A DNA stretch of 64,000 nucleotides from Talpa occidentalis (GCF_014898055.3 NW_023601754.1:47485013-47549012); one strand, 5' to 3'; positions 40,394 to 52,469 are shown, counted from the stretch's first letter. The notes: generated from the letters alone by a model not told the origin. Numbers and translations: made by a program.

Positions 40394-42743
40394 CTGCGGG
40401 GTCAGGGCGGCCATCAGACCAGGGGGCCAGGCCCCCTCGCAGGCCACGGGCACCAGCAGGGCACCAGCGGTCAAGGGCAGCAGCCCCACACTGCCCAACA
40501 GGCAGGCGGCCGGACACACCCCTGGACGTGCCTGCTGGGCACCGCGCACGCCCCGCTTCCCACGCGTCTCCTTCCCTGCCCTTGGCCCTGCTCGCGGCCC
40601 CCGCCCCTCCTGCGTCCCACTTTGCCGCTGACCCAGCGTGCCGGTGTCCCAGAAACCGCAGAATCACCGCGGGAGCTAGTGGCCCACTTTGCCGGGCCAC
40701 GGAAAATGCAGCTAAAATTAGCTGAGGACAGACAGGTGGGCCGCTCCAGCGGCACCCTGCCCTCCTGGCCCCGGCCTGGCCCCTCAACCAGGGCCGCCAC
40801 CTTCCCAGGAGAGCTGGAGGGAGGGCTGAGATGTAGTAAGGGGGAGCGGGTGCCAGTGAGCCAGGGCGGCAGAGCAGGGAGCCACGTGGTGGCCGGGACG
40901 GGTGGAGCTGGTGCCTTGGTGTGGCGGGCGAGGTGTGCGGAGGGTGCTGGACACAGAGGCCCAGGGGAGACGGGGATGTCGTGGGGGAGGGCACCCCCCT
41001 CCCCGTGGGACGGTCCCCAAGAGAACCACAGAGGTGGCCCAGGCAGGCTGCTGGGGGATCTGAGAGTGAGTGTGGGTGGTGGGAGAGGCAGACCCTGGGG
41101 GACAGGAGTGGGGTGTCCGGGGTGCACCCGAGGTGGCCGTGGACGACCCGTGGGCGCACCTGAGGGCGGGCCCTGCAGGGCGGGTGGACTGGCAGGCACA
41201 GCCTGGCCTGGTGGTTCCAACGTGAGGGGGAACGGGGGACTGCTGGGAGGCAGGTGAAGAAGTGGGGTGAGGGCTGGGGGCCTGGGAAGGGAGGGCCGCG
41301 CCAGCTCCCCACTATTCTTGTCTCTGGAGGTGGCCTTCTAAGAGTGGGTCCCGAAAGAGGGCTGCCTCCCTCATCCTCTCCCCCACTCCCACCCCAGCAC
41401 CGGAAACCAGAATGTCTGGTCTGGTCCCTCCCCCCCACACCAGGCCCGGCTCCTGCACCGTTGCCATGGAGATGGGAAGCAGTGGAGGGTACTGCTGACT
41501 TTGGGGGAGTGGGGATGGGCTGGGGGGTTGGGGAGGGAAGGCAAAATGTGCATGGGGGGAGGACAGTTCCAAGAGCTTTGGGTAATGGAGCCTCTAACCA
41601 CCCACCGGCCAGCTCCCCCGCCCCCCTGGGCGGCCCCGGCTTCAGCCTTCACCCCCTTCAGGTACCCAGCAGCGCCGCCCCACCCTGCCCTCGGCGGAGA
41701 CCCCGGCCCCTCCCTCCTCCGGGCGGGAGGCCACCTCCCCCCTCCGGACAGGGGGCCCGGCAGCCACTCCCCCTCCGTTGACCCTGGCTGACCCCCAGCC
41801 TCCACCGGGCACTCGAAGGGTGGCAAGTGGGGTGCAAGAGGGCTGGTCCCGGCCTCCCGCGCGAGCGGCGCCCCCAGCCCCCGGCCGGCTGCAGCCCCTC
41901 CCCCTCGGGCCGCGGGAGGGAGCGGGCACACTCCGCCGGGGCGGCATGAATCAAACGCTCCGCGGCTAAGAATAGCTGGCACGCAGCTGGTACCGAGACG
42001 GGCTGAGGAATCGGCGGGGGGGGCGCGGAGAAGGGGAAAGAGGGGGTGCCCTGGGAGGCTGCGGGGGGACGGGGGGCGGCCGGCGTGGCCGAGGGCCGGC
42101 CCGGGAGAATGAATGGAGGCGGGGAGCGGCGGGGGGCGGCGGGGAGAGGGGGGCGGGGAGCTGGCGGGGGAGAGCCCCGGGCCGGGGCGGGGGGCGGGGG
42201 CACCCGGGAGCGGACTCGGGGGCGGGAGCCGAGGGGGCGCGCCGGCCGGTGCAGCGGGGACGGGAGACGGGGTGGGGACCGGGGCGCCTGCCAAGGGGTG
42301 GGAGGGACTGGAGGGGCTGGGAGGGAGAGGCAGCTCCCGCGGGGCTCCGGGGCCGGGGCGGCCCGGCCTAGACCCCCGCGCCGGCGGGAAGCGGGCCGGG
42401 CCGGGCCGGGCGGGCGGGCGGGCGGCGGGGGCGGGGGAGTGGCCGCGCGGGGCCGGGAGGCGGGTGCGGCGACCCGGCCCTCGGCTCGCGAGCGCGGGTT
42501 CGGGCGTGGGGCTCCGCTGGCGGGGGGTGGGGGCGCCTCCTCCCCCAAGTCCGCGATCTGGGACGGGGCACCGGGGACCGGGGCGTAACCCAATTTGGCG
42601 TCGCCCGGGGCAACGCTCCCTCCTCACCCCCACGGCGCCCCCGGGCCCCGAGCCCGGCGCGCGGCCAAGGACGTCCGGGGCGCCCCCGCCCCCCCCGCCG
42701 CCCGGCCCCGCGGCCCCCCGACGCCCGGGCGCGCGCCCCTTAC
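40394..42743 (-). other. SHANK1: SHANK1 first intron
   Basis: Between the 5' UTR exon donor (CAG|GTAAGG at 42743) and the first coding exon. The right half (from about 41600) is part of the promoter CpG island. No coding features supported. Confidence 0.7.
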
Positions 42744-43330
42744 CTGCCTGGCGGGGCTGCTGAGTCCCGGTCGGCGGCGCCCGCGGCCCCTCCCCCTCCC
42801 CCCACCCCCCACCCCCCCGGAGACGGGGGACCCTCAGGCCATGCCCCACCGCCCCGGAGGGCGAGCGGGCCCGGGGAGGGGGCGGGCGGGGGCCGGGGGG
42901 AGGGCGGGGGGCCGAGGACCTCACCCCCCCGCGGGCCGGGCCCGGCCATCCGCAGAGCGCCCCCCTTCCGCCGCGGCCGCGGCCCCTCCTCGCTCGCCCG
43001 CCCCCGGCTCGGCCCGCGGCTCCCGGCTCCGCGCGCCGCCGGCTCGGCCGCCTCCTCTCCTCGGGCCGCCGCCGCCGCCCGCTCCGCGCCTCCTCTGCCT
43101 CGCGGCTCGCTCCTCGCGCTCGCCGGCTCTCCGCGCCCCGTCTCTCCTCGCTCCCTCCCTCGCTCCCTCCCGCCCCTCCCTCCGCCCTCTCCCCTCCCTC
43201 CGGGAGCCGGCAGAGGAGACATCGCCCCTCCCCGCGCCCCCAAACCTCGCCCATCCCCCCCGCCGGCTCCGCCCCTCCCCTCCCTCCCCTCCCCTCCCCT
43301 CCCCCACTCCTCTTCGTCACCCGATCCCCA
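42744..43330 (-). promoter_or_regulatory. SHANK1: SHANK1 5' UTR exon and CpG-island promoter
   Basis: The strong donor CAG|GTAAGG at 42744/42743 marks the end of a non-coding first exon. Upstream is dense CpG with CT-rich tracts (GCTCGC/CTCCCTCC words on the plus strand), GC boxes and no TATA. The island spans about 41600-43330. The exact start site is not defined by sequence. Confidence 0.7.
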
Positions 43331-46100
43331 ACTCTGACTCCACCCCTGCTCGCCCCCATGCCCCAAAGACGGGGCGCCGCCCCCCCAGGGTAGCCCTCGG
43401 GCGGGCACACACACCAAGACCGCTCCTTCCCCGGGGCTCCCCACCCGCTCTGCGCACAGTAGGTTGCAGTCAGTATTTGCTGGGAGACGCTACACCCCCA
43501 AACTGGATTGTGAGAGCTACAGATTTCTGCTCTGTCCCCCCAAATAGAGGCTCTCTGTCTCTCTGTCTCGGTCTGTCTGTCTCTCTCCTTTCCCAAGCCC
43601 AGGTGCTTGGAGTCTCCCTGGCAGGTGCAGACCTGGCCCCAGACTCGCTCTCCGGGCAGGTGCCCCCGAAATGCTACTCCTGCCTACCTGAGTGTGCATT
43701 CCCCCAACATGGACATACCACACCCGCGTGTGAGCACTGGCAGCGCACACCTGGGCGTGCATGCTCAGCTGACCAGCTCCCACTCCAGCCCCAGACACAC
43801 ACCACTGCTGGGAGGGTGTGCGCGCCCCCGGCCCCCAACAGGTGTGCACACCCATTCAGAAACCCCTGCAGCTCCCGGCTCCCACGGTGACACTCACTGC
43901 CTAGCGTCTTACACACGCCCTGCGTGCTCCGCTCTCTTCTGGATTAACTCCCCAACTTCTCGCACCGACAGTGGGTGAGGGGTGTTCACCAGCCCCTTCT
44001 CCAGAGGCAGAGCCCGAGGCACAGAGAGGCTGAGCAACTTGCCCTAGGTCGCCCAGCCGTAGAGGGGAGGTGCCGGGTCGGGTCCAGTCTCCACAGGACT
44101 GTTGCTCACCCCAGTGCACCAGAGTGGCCCCATGTCCAGCATCACCCACTGGACGCAGCCGGCTGTCTCTTCTCAGCCCGGGGCTGGTGCTGGACCCCCC
44201 CCCCACAAAGAAAGGTCCCATGGGTGGCCTGAGGGCACTGAAGAGTACCCCAGGCTCCCAGCCTTCTCCTGGCCCGCAGCCCCAGCCCGCAGCTCCAGCC
44301 CGCAGCTGCGCGGCTGTGCTAAGCAGCAGCTGGGAGCAGCTCCAGCTCCTGCTCTCCAGGTCACCAGCCCAGGAGCCAGGGCCCCCGGACCACCCCCCCC
44401 CCCAGCATACCAACCGGCCCAGGTGGCCAGCAGCTGGGCCCTGGGAGAGTGCAGGTGTCCGCGTGACAGGCTGCGCACCCCTCACCAGCTTCCAAGGCCT
44501 TCATGGCCAGCTGTAGCATCTCTATCTATGAGGGGGTGCTGGCACCTGAGAGGCCAAGGCTGACCCCCGAGAACAGCCAGCCCAAGGTCACACTGCCCTC
44601 TGCTTTCTTGGAAAATGGAAGGCTGGGGGCGCTCTTTTTCGAGGCCCCTCCTGGGGCTCCCAGCCGCAGAGGCACATGCCCTGCTTTTGCTGAGCGGCGC
44701 CTGGGCCAGGTGCCTCCAGCAGACTGTGCTGTCCCCCGCCTGGGCCTCGATTTCCTGCCTTGCAGAGTGGGCCCTGGGAGCCTGGCTGCTGAGCCCCGCG
44801 GTCTTTGGCACAACCAGCCAGGCTCACGGGCCTGGCAGAGTGGACCTGGCCCGGCCTCCTGCTACCTGGCCCCTGCAGCCTCACTCCCACAACTCTAGCT
44901 GCCCCCCATGCCCCTCAGTCCCTGCCTCAGGGAACTGGCAGTGACCCCAGATTTGAAGGTCAAGCCTGCAGGTGTCTGCCGGGCCACTGCCACACCGGGA
45001 ACAGCTTGCGTTCTCACGCACAGATGGTGTGAGCACCTACTATGTGCTACTTCGTCTAGCTCTGGGGTTCCAGTGGGCTAGTATTCCTGCCTTTACAGTG
45101 GGAGACAGAGCAGAAGCGAGTCCCCACACACGCTAGGCCACACCAAGGAGGTACAACGGGGTGTTTACCAGAGGGCGTGCGAGAGGCTGGTTTCTTTGGA
45201 CAAGACCATCCTCTCCGAGCTGGAACCTCCAGAGAGAAGGAGGAGGGAGACTTCCAGAAAGAGGGAAAGGCTGGTAAGAGCCAAGAGGCCAGGGTGGCTG
45301 GACCCTGGCGAGGGAGAGGGGGGCAGGAGCCGGTGGGGGTGCCTTCTCAGTCCCCAGCAGGGCAGTGGAATGGAGAAAAGGGCTTGGCTGCCCTCCTGCA
45401 TCTTATGGGAAGCCGCGGAGCAGGGGAGTGGGGAGTGACGTGATCTGATTTACGGTTTGGAAGCCTTGCTGCGGCAAGCAGTGTGGATTGGAGGGGCGCA
45501 GGAGGAGGGGGGGCAGGGAGGAGGCCGCTGCAGTGGTCTGGGCCAGACAGACGAGGCACCTTGTCGACAGCCCTGCACTCTCGCCCAGCCCGGCCTCCGT
45601 CCACTCTGCCTTCTGCCTGCTGGTCTGCGAGCAGCCCCAAGCCCAGGGCTTGCCAGAGGCTGCCCGAAAAGTACAGCCCATGAATCCTGGGGTCCCACCG
45701 GCCAGGGTGCACACACACACACACTCTTTGCCCATGTCCTCATGGATGGACAGCACACATATTCCCTGGCATCTTGGAGCAAGGGCTTGGAGGGCAGGGA
45801 TGAGAGATGGGGGGAATGGGAGGCACCCCAGAGTCTCAATGGTGGGAGGGCCACCCCCAGTAGGCGAGGAGGGGGCGATGGTGGCCACAGGGGAGTGACA
45901 CACTGGGACTCCTCTCTGGAGGAAAGGCAGGGGAGGCCAGGGGGGCCGGCCAGGCTCCAGCCACCCCCGAGGGTGTTCCTGGGCAGAGGCTGTGTTCCCA
46001 GGCCCCTAGGAGTCTGAGGGTAGGGGTCACCCTCTTCTTGACCACCGGTACTTTCAGGGAAGGCAAAAGGAAGGAGCAGAGCGGAAGCGAGCTCTGGAAA
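43331..46100. other. Intergenic DNA between SHANK1 and CLEC11A
   Basis: Divergent spacer. MIR at about 43975-44080; an old mammal-wide repeat remnant at about 45010-45460 (GTGAGCACCTACTATGTGCT ... GTGACGTGATCTGATTTACG); a short (AC)n near 45711-45723. No coding signal. Confidence 0.65.
43975..44080 (+). repeat. MIR tail
   Basis: GAGGCACAGAGAGGCTGAGC then AACTTGCCCTAGGTCGCCCA is a well-kept MIR core and tail. Confidence 0.8.
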
Positions 46101-46347
46101 GTGGAAGGGGGGGGGTGCAGGAGACCCAAGGCGGGATCCAGGCTTTGGAACGTTGGAGGTTTCCGGCCACAGAGGCAGGGCCTCCGGGGAGCCAAGAAGG
46201 GCGGGGAGACACACACAGGCGGGCAGAGACCTCCAGACCACAGAGACCGAGCGGGGGAGAGGGACGGCGGACAGGGGCGATTGGGCTGCACAGAGCCAGC
46301 CCCGGGTGCCTCCTGCCTGCAGACTTGGGTGCTGTGAGCCCAACCTC
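46101..46347 (+). promoter_or_regulatory. CLEC11A: Presumed CLEC11A 5' UTR and proximal promoter
   Basis: G-rich, no TATA evident. Placed here only because it immediately precedes the coding start. Confidence 0.4.
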
Positions 46348-46494
46348 ATGCAGGCAGCCTGGTTTCTTGGGGCCTTGGTGGTCCCCCAGCTTCTGGGCTT
46401 GGGCCATGGGGCCCGGGGAGCCGAGAGGGAGTGGGAGGGGACCTGGGGAGGCGCCCAGGAGGAAGAGCGTGACAGGGAGGCATTGATGCTGAAG
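46348..46494 (+). CDS. CLEC11A: CLEC11A exon 1 (signal peptide)
   Basis: 49 codons from ATG to ATGCTGAAG|GTAAGT. Hydrophobic leader, then [20 protein letters not shown]. Confidence 0.95.
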
Positions 46495-48235
46495 GTAAGT
46501 TGGGGGAGCTGGGTTGGGGAGCATGGTATCCTTGGGTCAGAGAAATGGGCAGAGGTGTGAAAGGGATGGGGTGTTGGTTGGGAGAAAGGATTCAGGGGCA
46601 TAAGCCAGCTGAGGAGAGGCTTGGCTGGAGAGCTGGGAGTCAGACAGGGCTCCAGGCTGGCCCTGGCCACCCCTCTCCCGCCTCAGCATTTGCAGGAGGC
46701 CCTGGGGCTGCCAGACAGGAGGCAGGATGAGAATCCAGAAGGAACCCCTGAAGACAAAGAAGACTGGTGGACTGAGGAGGCAGGCCAGGCGGAGGAAGAG
46801 ACGGAAGCCACACCACTACTCTCCTCCAGCCCCAGCCCCTCTGCCACCCCCAGCCCCACCCCCACCCCTGAGGACGTGGTTACTTATATCTGTGAGTAAT
46901 CCTTAGCTGGGCGCTCTCCCCGACCCCACCATGAGCCATCATTACACTGTTCCCGGCCTTTCAGGAGCCCTTCACCCACCCCCTAATTCCCACCCCCACA
47001 AGTCCTGGGTCCTGGGCCTTGCCTCCCAAGAGCCTCCGGGCCATGGGCCCAGATCTTGACCTGAGCGCCCCCCACTCCGCCTCCAGGAGCCCTAGGTCCA
47101 CTTTCTCCAGGTTTTCGGGTCCCTGGCCCCACCCCCAGAGTCCCAGTCCAGCGTGCGCCCTGTCCGTCCGCAGTGGGCCGCCTGGCCGGCCTGGACGCCG
47201 GTCTGCACCAGCTGCATGTCCGACTGCACGCGCTGGACACCCGCGTGGTCGAGCTGACCCGGGGGCTGCGGCAGCTGCGGGAAGCGGCGGGCGACACCCG
47301 CGACGCCGTGCAAGCCCTGCAAGAGGCGCAGAGCCGCGCCGAGCGCGAGCATGGCCGCTTAGAGGGTGAGCACGCACCTCGCGGGGTGGACAAGTGGGGC
47401 GATTCTGCACAGGTGCAGGATTGGTGGGGGGGAGGAGCCCAGGGAGGTCTGAGGACAGGCGAGGACCTGGGTGTCAGGGGAGGGGATCCGGGACATTTGG
47501 GGGTGCGCTGGCAGAAGGAGGGACTAGAATAGCCCGGAGGGTGACTGCGGGGGGCAGTCGGGTAGAGTGCGAAGCCCCGCGCCCACCTGGCAATTGGGTT
47601 GACCCCCCCACCTGGCCGCGCCACGCCCTCTCAGTCTCTTCCCTACTGCCTGGCCCCGCCCCCGGCGGCCCTGGCTCTCCACCTCCCTGTAGTTCTGACC
47701 CCGCCTCCTCCCAGCCCCGCCCCGCGGCTCTAGCCCCGCCCCAGACTAGAGCCCCGCCCCCAGCCCTGAACCCGTCTTTGCCCCGCCCCGCCCCGCCCCC
47801 AGGCTGCCTGAAGGGGTTGCGCCTAGGTCACAAGTGCTTCCTGCTCTCGCGCGACTTCGAGGCGCAGGCGGCGGCGCAGGCGCGCTGCGTGGCGCGGGGC
47901 GGGAGCCTGGCACAGCCGGCCGACCGCCAGCAGATGGACGCGCTGGCCCGCTACCTGCGCGCGGCGCTCGCGCCCTACAACTGGCCGGTGTGGCTGGGCG
48001 TGCACGACCGGCGCGCCGAGGGCCTCTACCTCTTCGAGAACGGCCAGCGCGTGTCCTTCTTCGCCTGGCACCGCGCGCCCAGCCCCGAGCCCGGCCCACG
48101 CTGCACCCGCTGAGCCCCAGCCAGCCCAACGGCGGCGCGCTGGAGAACTGCGTGGCGCAGGCCTCGGACGACGGCTCCTGGTGGGACCACGACTGCGAGC
48201 GGCGCCTCTACTACGTGTGCGAGTTCCCGTTCTAG
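46348..48235 (+). CDS. CLEC11A: CLEC11A, secreted C-type lectin growth factor (four coding exons)
   Basis: Stem cell growth factor (osteolectin): a secreted sulphated glycoprotein that promotes haematopoietic progenitor growth and bone formation. Coding segments: 46348-46494, 46687-46891, 47174-47365, 47803-48235, all with GT-AG borders and matching phases. Domains in order: signal peptide [20 protein letters not shown]; acidic Glu-rich stretch with PEDxVTYI; an alpha-helical heptad/leucine-zipper segment ([20 protein letters not shown]); and the C-type lectin domain ([50 protein letters not shown]). One apparent C loss at 48095-48097 puts a TGA at 48111 and cuts off the end of the lectin domain; adding one base restores the conserved end and gives about 325 residues (human 323). 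The ATG matches the known start, although its Kozak context is weak. Confidence 0.96.
46687..46891 (+). CDS. CLEC11A: CLEC11A exon 2 (acidic region)
   Basis: Acceptor CCTCAG at 46681-46686, donor [26 protein letters not shown], then Glu/Pro/Ser-rich sequence ending TPEDVVTYI plus one base. Confidence 0.95.
47174..47365 (+). CDS. CLEC11A: CLEC11A exon 3 (leucine-rich coiled coil)
   Basis: Acceptor CCGCAG, donor GTGAGC at 47366. Completes Leu, then [40 protein letters not shown] and [23 protein letters not shown]. Leu/Val heptads suggest oligomerisation. Confidence 0.96.
47366..47802 (+). other. CLEC11A: CLEC11A last intron
   Basis: The 3' part is a run of CCCCGCCCC and CTAGCCCCGCCC words, a C-rich polypyrimidine context leading to the acceptor. 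No other feature. Confidence 0.7.
47803..48235 (+). CDS. CLEC11A: CLEC11A exon 4 (C-type lectin domain; one apparent -1 frameshift)
   Basis: Acceptor CCCCCAG at 47796-47802. Encodes [20 protein letters not shown] through [14 protein letters not shown]. The literal frame then reads RCTR and stops at 48111-48113. From 48098 the neighbouring frame resumes [20 protein letters not shown] and [25 protein letters not shown], stopping with TAG at 48233-48235. Paired cysteines of the fold are present in both parts. Confidence 0.94.
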
Positions 48236-48446
48236 CGGGCCGGCCCGCGGCAGTCCGTCCCACCCCCCGCCCTAGGTCTGGGCCACGCGTCCTGCGGGAA
48301 CGCGCCCCCGCCCTGCCTCGGGTGAAGGTGTGTCCCCCAGGCTGGGCGTCGACCCCGGAGGTGGGGGGGGGGGCTCCTGCGGGACCAGGATCCCTGCCTT
48401 GCCTGTCTTTCCTGGCAGCGGGGGGCACCAGGCAAGGACCCGCTCC

Positions 48447-48452
48447 AATAAA
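48447..48452 (+). terminator. CLEC11A: CLEC11A polyadenylation signal
   Basis: AATAAA 212 bases after the stop, followed by a TGTGG/CCTTTT-type GT-rich stretch, giving a short 3' UTR as in human CLEC11A. Confidence 0.88.
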
Positions 48453-48469
48453 GCCTTCCGGGACCTTGA

Positions 48470-50450
48470 GCTAACTGTGGACACCCTTTTGACCTTTATC
48501 TCCCTAGTGGGCAGCCGCCAAGGGCAAGCCCCTGGCCGTTGGGCCAGCCCTGTCCCGCCTTTACAGGTATTCCCGGTGATGGGCAACACAGGTGGATGTG
48601 TCCACACAGCCATCCATCCCCCCTGTGCACAGAAGCCCTGAGCGTGCACTTGCTGATAACGCCTCCACCCCCATGGGGCCTCAGCTCTCAGCCTTTGGGG
48701 CCCAGGGCCTGTCAGTCATCGTTCCACGTTTTGGCCTTGGTCTAAGAGATGGGGGAAAACCCAAAGGAGCAAAAGGCTCTGGCAAGTCCTGCAAGAAAGA
48801 CCCCACAGTTTTGTTCAGTGTCTCCCAAACTTGATTCACCATCCACAGTGTTTCATGAAACATCAGGCTGTCCCCCACCCCAGGGGCATTGCTCAGACCC
48901 ACATGGACCTATGCAGCCTGGAAGCTTAGTTTCCTCAGTGTTCTACGCGCTGCCTGTGAGGCCATGCGCCAGTCCCTTCCCTGCCTGAGCCCCAGTTTCT
49001 GCATCTGAACATGAGCGCAATCACCCCTAACAAGTATGACTCTGGGATACCCCCAGGTGCTCAGAAAGTGAGTCTATGGGAAGTGTCTGAAGAGCCACGT
49101 GCTCCCTTTCCTTCCCCACCATCCTCCATACCTTTATCCCTTGGGCCAGCCTGGCACCGTGGGGACAGTCCTCTTTGGGGGGGCACTCTTCATGGAATCA
49201 TGTCAGGGTCTCCCCCAATACAGGGATCACGGCCTTGCCTCCTCATGCGGAGTCCAGGAACTGGAACATGACCTGGCCTTACAGCTCTATCCCTCCCCCC
49301 TCAGCTGTGGCACCATCTGTGTGACCCTTCCACGGGCCACCTGTCACCTGGCTGTCACCTGCCTAGGCAGAGGAACGCCACCCCTCCCTCCCTGCGAGAG
49401 CCATTTTTCAACCTCCTTGCTAACCCCAATGGAATGTACAGAAGGCTAGATGGGGTGGGTGTGGCCTGGGGGTTTGATCCTGGCACAGAAGATCTTACTC
49501 AAAATGTTTGTACAGAAGGGGAGACAGTGGGGTGTGGCCTGGGGGCTTGATGCTGGCACGGAAGAACTTACTCAAAATGTGTGCAGCTCCGAGCTTGTTT
49601 CTGGCCTGTGGGCAGCAGGATGTAGGGCAGCCGAAGGGCTGAGGAGGCGAACAGCCATCAGCCTCTGTGACTGCTGGGCAGGGGCCGCTCTCATAGCCCA
49701 TCCTCTGGAAAGTTAGCAGGCAAGTGGCGGTCACCTGGGGCCCGACCTAAATGGCCCTCGTTCTAACCCCTTCTGGGACTTTACCCACTGGGCCAGCCTG
49801 AGCAAGTCTCCTCATCCAGCCCCAGTCAGCCACACTGGGGCACCCTTTCTGGGCAGGGCTGGGTATGGCCCAGCTCGTGTCCCCCACATGCTCTGGAACG
49901 TGGAGGGGTGAATGGGGGGTGTGAGGGGGGCTCTGCATGAAGGAAGAGCCTGTGCAGGGACTTGCTGAGAGGCCTGGGTGTCCCCTACACGCTTCAGGCG
50001 CCTCAGGGCTCCCACAGGGTGCACCCACTGGGGCCCTCCGGGTTCCCCGGCACACACACCCTCCCATCCCTCTCAGGACCACTGTGTGGTCAACGTCCAT
50101 CTCCTGACAGGGACAAAGTTGTGAGCACTTTGGGGGGTGGAGGTCATTTGAAAGGACTGTTTATGCCTCAGTTCACCTGCACCCTGCGTTCTGGGCAAAT
50201 TCCTGGTCTCAGGACTGCCTGTGGGAACCCTGTCTCCTCCCTCAAGGACTCCCTCCCACCCCGCCCTCCGCCTCCCCGACTCTCCAGGACCAGCGTTGGC
50301 CATTGCGCGCTCTCTGACTCTACAACGAGGCCTTCGGCTTACACCTTAGCACCTCGGAAGGGAGAAGGCCTCGGGAAGGTGTTGTGGGTCAGTGTGTTGA
50401 GTTACCCCAGGAAATGGTGGAGGAAGCGAGCGAGGCGAGGCCTGCGGTCA
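48470..50450. other. Intergenic DNA downstream of CLEC11A
   Basis: No gene recognised. Contains a two-copy tandem duplication (49450-49590). The rest is unique or too old to classify. Confidence 0.6.
49450..49590 (+). repeat. Two-copy tandem duplication, period about 73 bp
   Basis: GTGGCCTGGGGGTTTGATCC at 49461 recurs as GTGGCCTGGGGGCTTGATGC at 49534; each is followed by TGGCAC(A/G)GAAGA and ACTCAAAATGT. Confidence 0.88.
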
Positions 50451-50780
50451 CTCAGCTGAAAGAAGCGCCAGGGGCGACTCAGACCTGCCAGGACTACAAA
50501 TCCCAGGGGGCCGAGCGGCCGGCTCGCTCCCGCCTTCCAAGAAATACGTTCCCAACAGCCACAGGGCGCCGCAAGAAAGTCCTTTTGCAAGCCCCACCCC
50601 CCTCCTCCACGTGGGGCTCGCCTACATTTCCCAGCAAGCCTGAGCACCACGCCCTTCGGGGTAGGGTCGAAGATCGTCAATCTCCAATCAGAGCTCAAAC
50701 CCTTCGGGTCTCGCCCCGAGGTATTTTGGGAAATGTAGTCCGGTGGCGCGTTAACGGGTAGGAAAACCCAAAGCCATTGC
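50450..50780. promoter_or_regulatory. Orphan promoter-like cluster with three ZNF143-type motifs
   Basis: ACTACAAATCCCAG at 50493-50506, CTACATTTCCCAGCAAGC at 50622-50639 and the reverse motif TTTTGGGAAATGTAGTC at 50724-50740 fit the SBS motif bound by ZNF143 (ACTACANTTCCCA). An E-box CACGTG lies at 50608-50613 and CCAATCA at 50684-50690; local CpG density is raised. No recognised gene starts here. Confidence 0.6.
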
Positions 50781-52469
50781 TCACGTTCGCTGAGATTTAG
50801 ACTCTAATCCGCGCTCTGATGTTTCAGGTGAGAGTTTTTCAAAACATGGGTGAATCTTCACGGGTGGAGAATAACCATTTTTTAAAGTGAAATGAGTTCA
50901 TAGACAACATTAGAATATATAGACAATGGGAAGAAATACTTTTCAAAATCTGAGTTCCTTGCTGAATACAAAATACGACATAAAAATCCTTCCTTTGCCT
51001 GGAGAAAGATTGCTAAGCACTGTTCCAAAACAACTTAGCTTCTTAAAAAAAATCACACACACAACTTTTTATTTGTAATAATTACAGACAACATGCACAA
51101 ATACAGGTTGTGTTTTGTATTTGTATGTATACCCTTTACCAAATGTATCTATTAGTGCTTTAGCATTATCATTATCTGTCTGTCCAGCCACCCACCCTTC
51201 CTTCCCACCCAGGGACAATTCAAAGTCAGGTGCACTGGCCTGTTGCATTGAAGACCACACCCCAGAGGAGGAACTGTTTTCAAGTTACAGGATTTGGAAA
51301 AGAGAGGAAATTTGGTGACATTCAAGTCAAATCGTGTTTTGATAGCTTCAGAGCAAAGCAGGGAGGTGTATAAATGAATCCGCACTGGGTCTGGACTGCA
51401 AAATGCACTCAGGGTCCTGTTTCTTTGGAAATGGGAAAGTTAAGATGAACATGACATGTTGTACCCACAAACTCTAGCTAAAGCTCTGCACCAAGCCTGG
51501 AAATTGATACTTCCTGCCGGTGTCTTCCAGGCAAAGTTTCCTCAAGTCTGTGATTTCTTTCTCTTGGTAAGACAGCAGTAGTCCCTCACAGAGAGGGCTG
51601 ATGGGACCTTAACAGCTGTGTATCCCTGGGAGAAACATTGCCGTTTAACCTTGCAGCTGGCTTTATTCATGTGCACGGCTGGATGGTGGGGCAGATTTTT
51701 GCTGTCCTGCTTTTCATTTCTCAGTATAAACGTAGCTTCTGAGACATTTAAGGGTAAGTGACCCATATCATGGCCCCAGATCCGTAAATACTTCAGTGTG
51801 TATTTCCTAAGAATAGAGGTAGGTTCTTACATAACCACAGCAGTCATCCCCGGTCAATGTTTCCTGAAACGACACTATGATTAGATTTGCTGGTGCTATC
51901 CCCAGGTGTTCAGCTGACCCGGAAGCAGTCCTTCATAGCCTTCCTCCCTCCAGATCAGGATCTAGTGTGCAGTCAGGTATTGCACTGAGTTTTCGTGTCT
52001 CCTTTAATCTGGAACATTTCCATATAAATAATAATCGACCTTTTGAAAGAACAACACGCCCCACTTTTCTTCAAAAAAAAAAAAAGAATTTCCTGACTTG
52101 CATTGCCTAGTGGCCAACTTCATACACATTCTCCTGGCATACAGGTGCTGAGGATGCCCTCTTTTTAGGGAAACTTGCAAGGAAGGTGCAACGCATAGAG
52201 GGGTGTGCTCGGTTTGAAGTCATTTTTCCATTGTCAGAGGATCACTTTGAACCTGCCTCCTGGCTTCTCAAGCTTTTTCCTGTGCCGGCCCCTGGTCGTC
52301 ATTCATGTATTTGAACCACCTCTCTGCTCCAGTTCCCAGGCCAGCGGCAGGGTTTTCCTCTTCAAAGCTGGGATGGTTTGTGTGAGCTGGGCCAGATGGC
52401 AGGAAATTCTTGTGGGGGGGGCAAGTTCTCTCCCCTTCTCAATCTCTCTTTGCACCTAGTCCAAACCCA
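50781..52469. other. AT-rich intergenic DNA
   Basis: No gene, SINE or clear repeat family recognised; a shift from GC-rich gene space to AT-rich sequence at about 50800. Confidence 0.55.

Noticed and set aside
41371..43596. 741-codon minus-strand open frame over the SHANK1 promoter
   Set aside because: CpG-island sequence lacks stop codons by composition; the frame crosses the UTR donor and shows only Pro/Arg/Gly/Ala low complexity.
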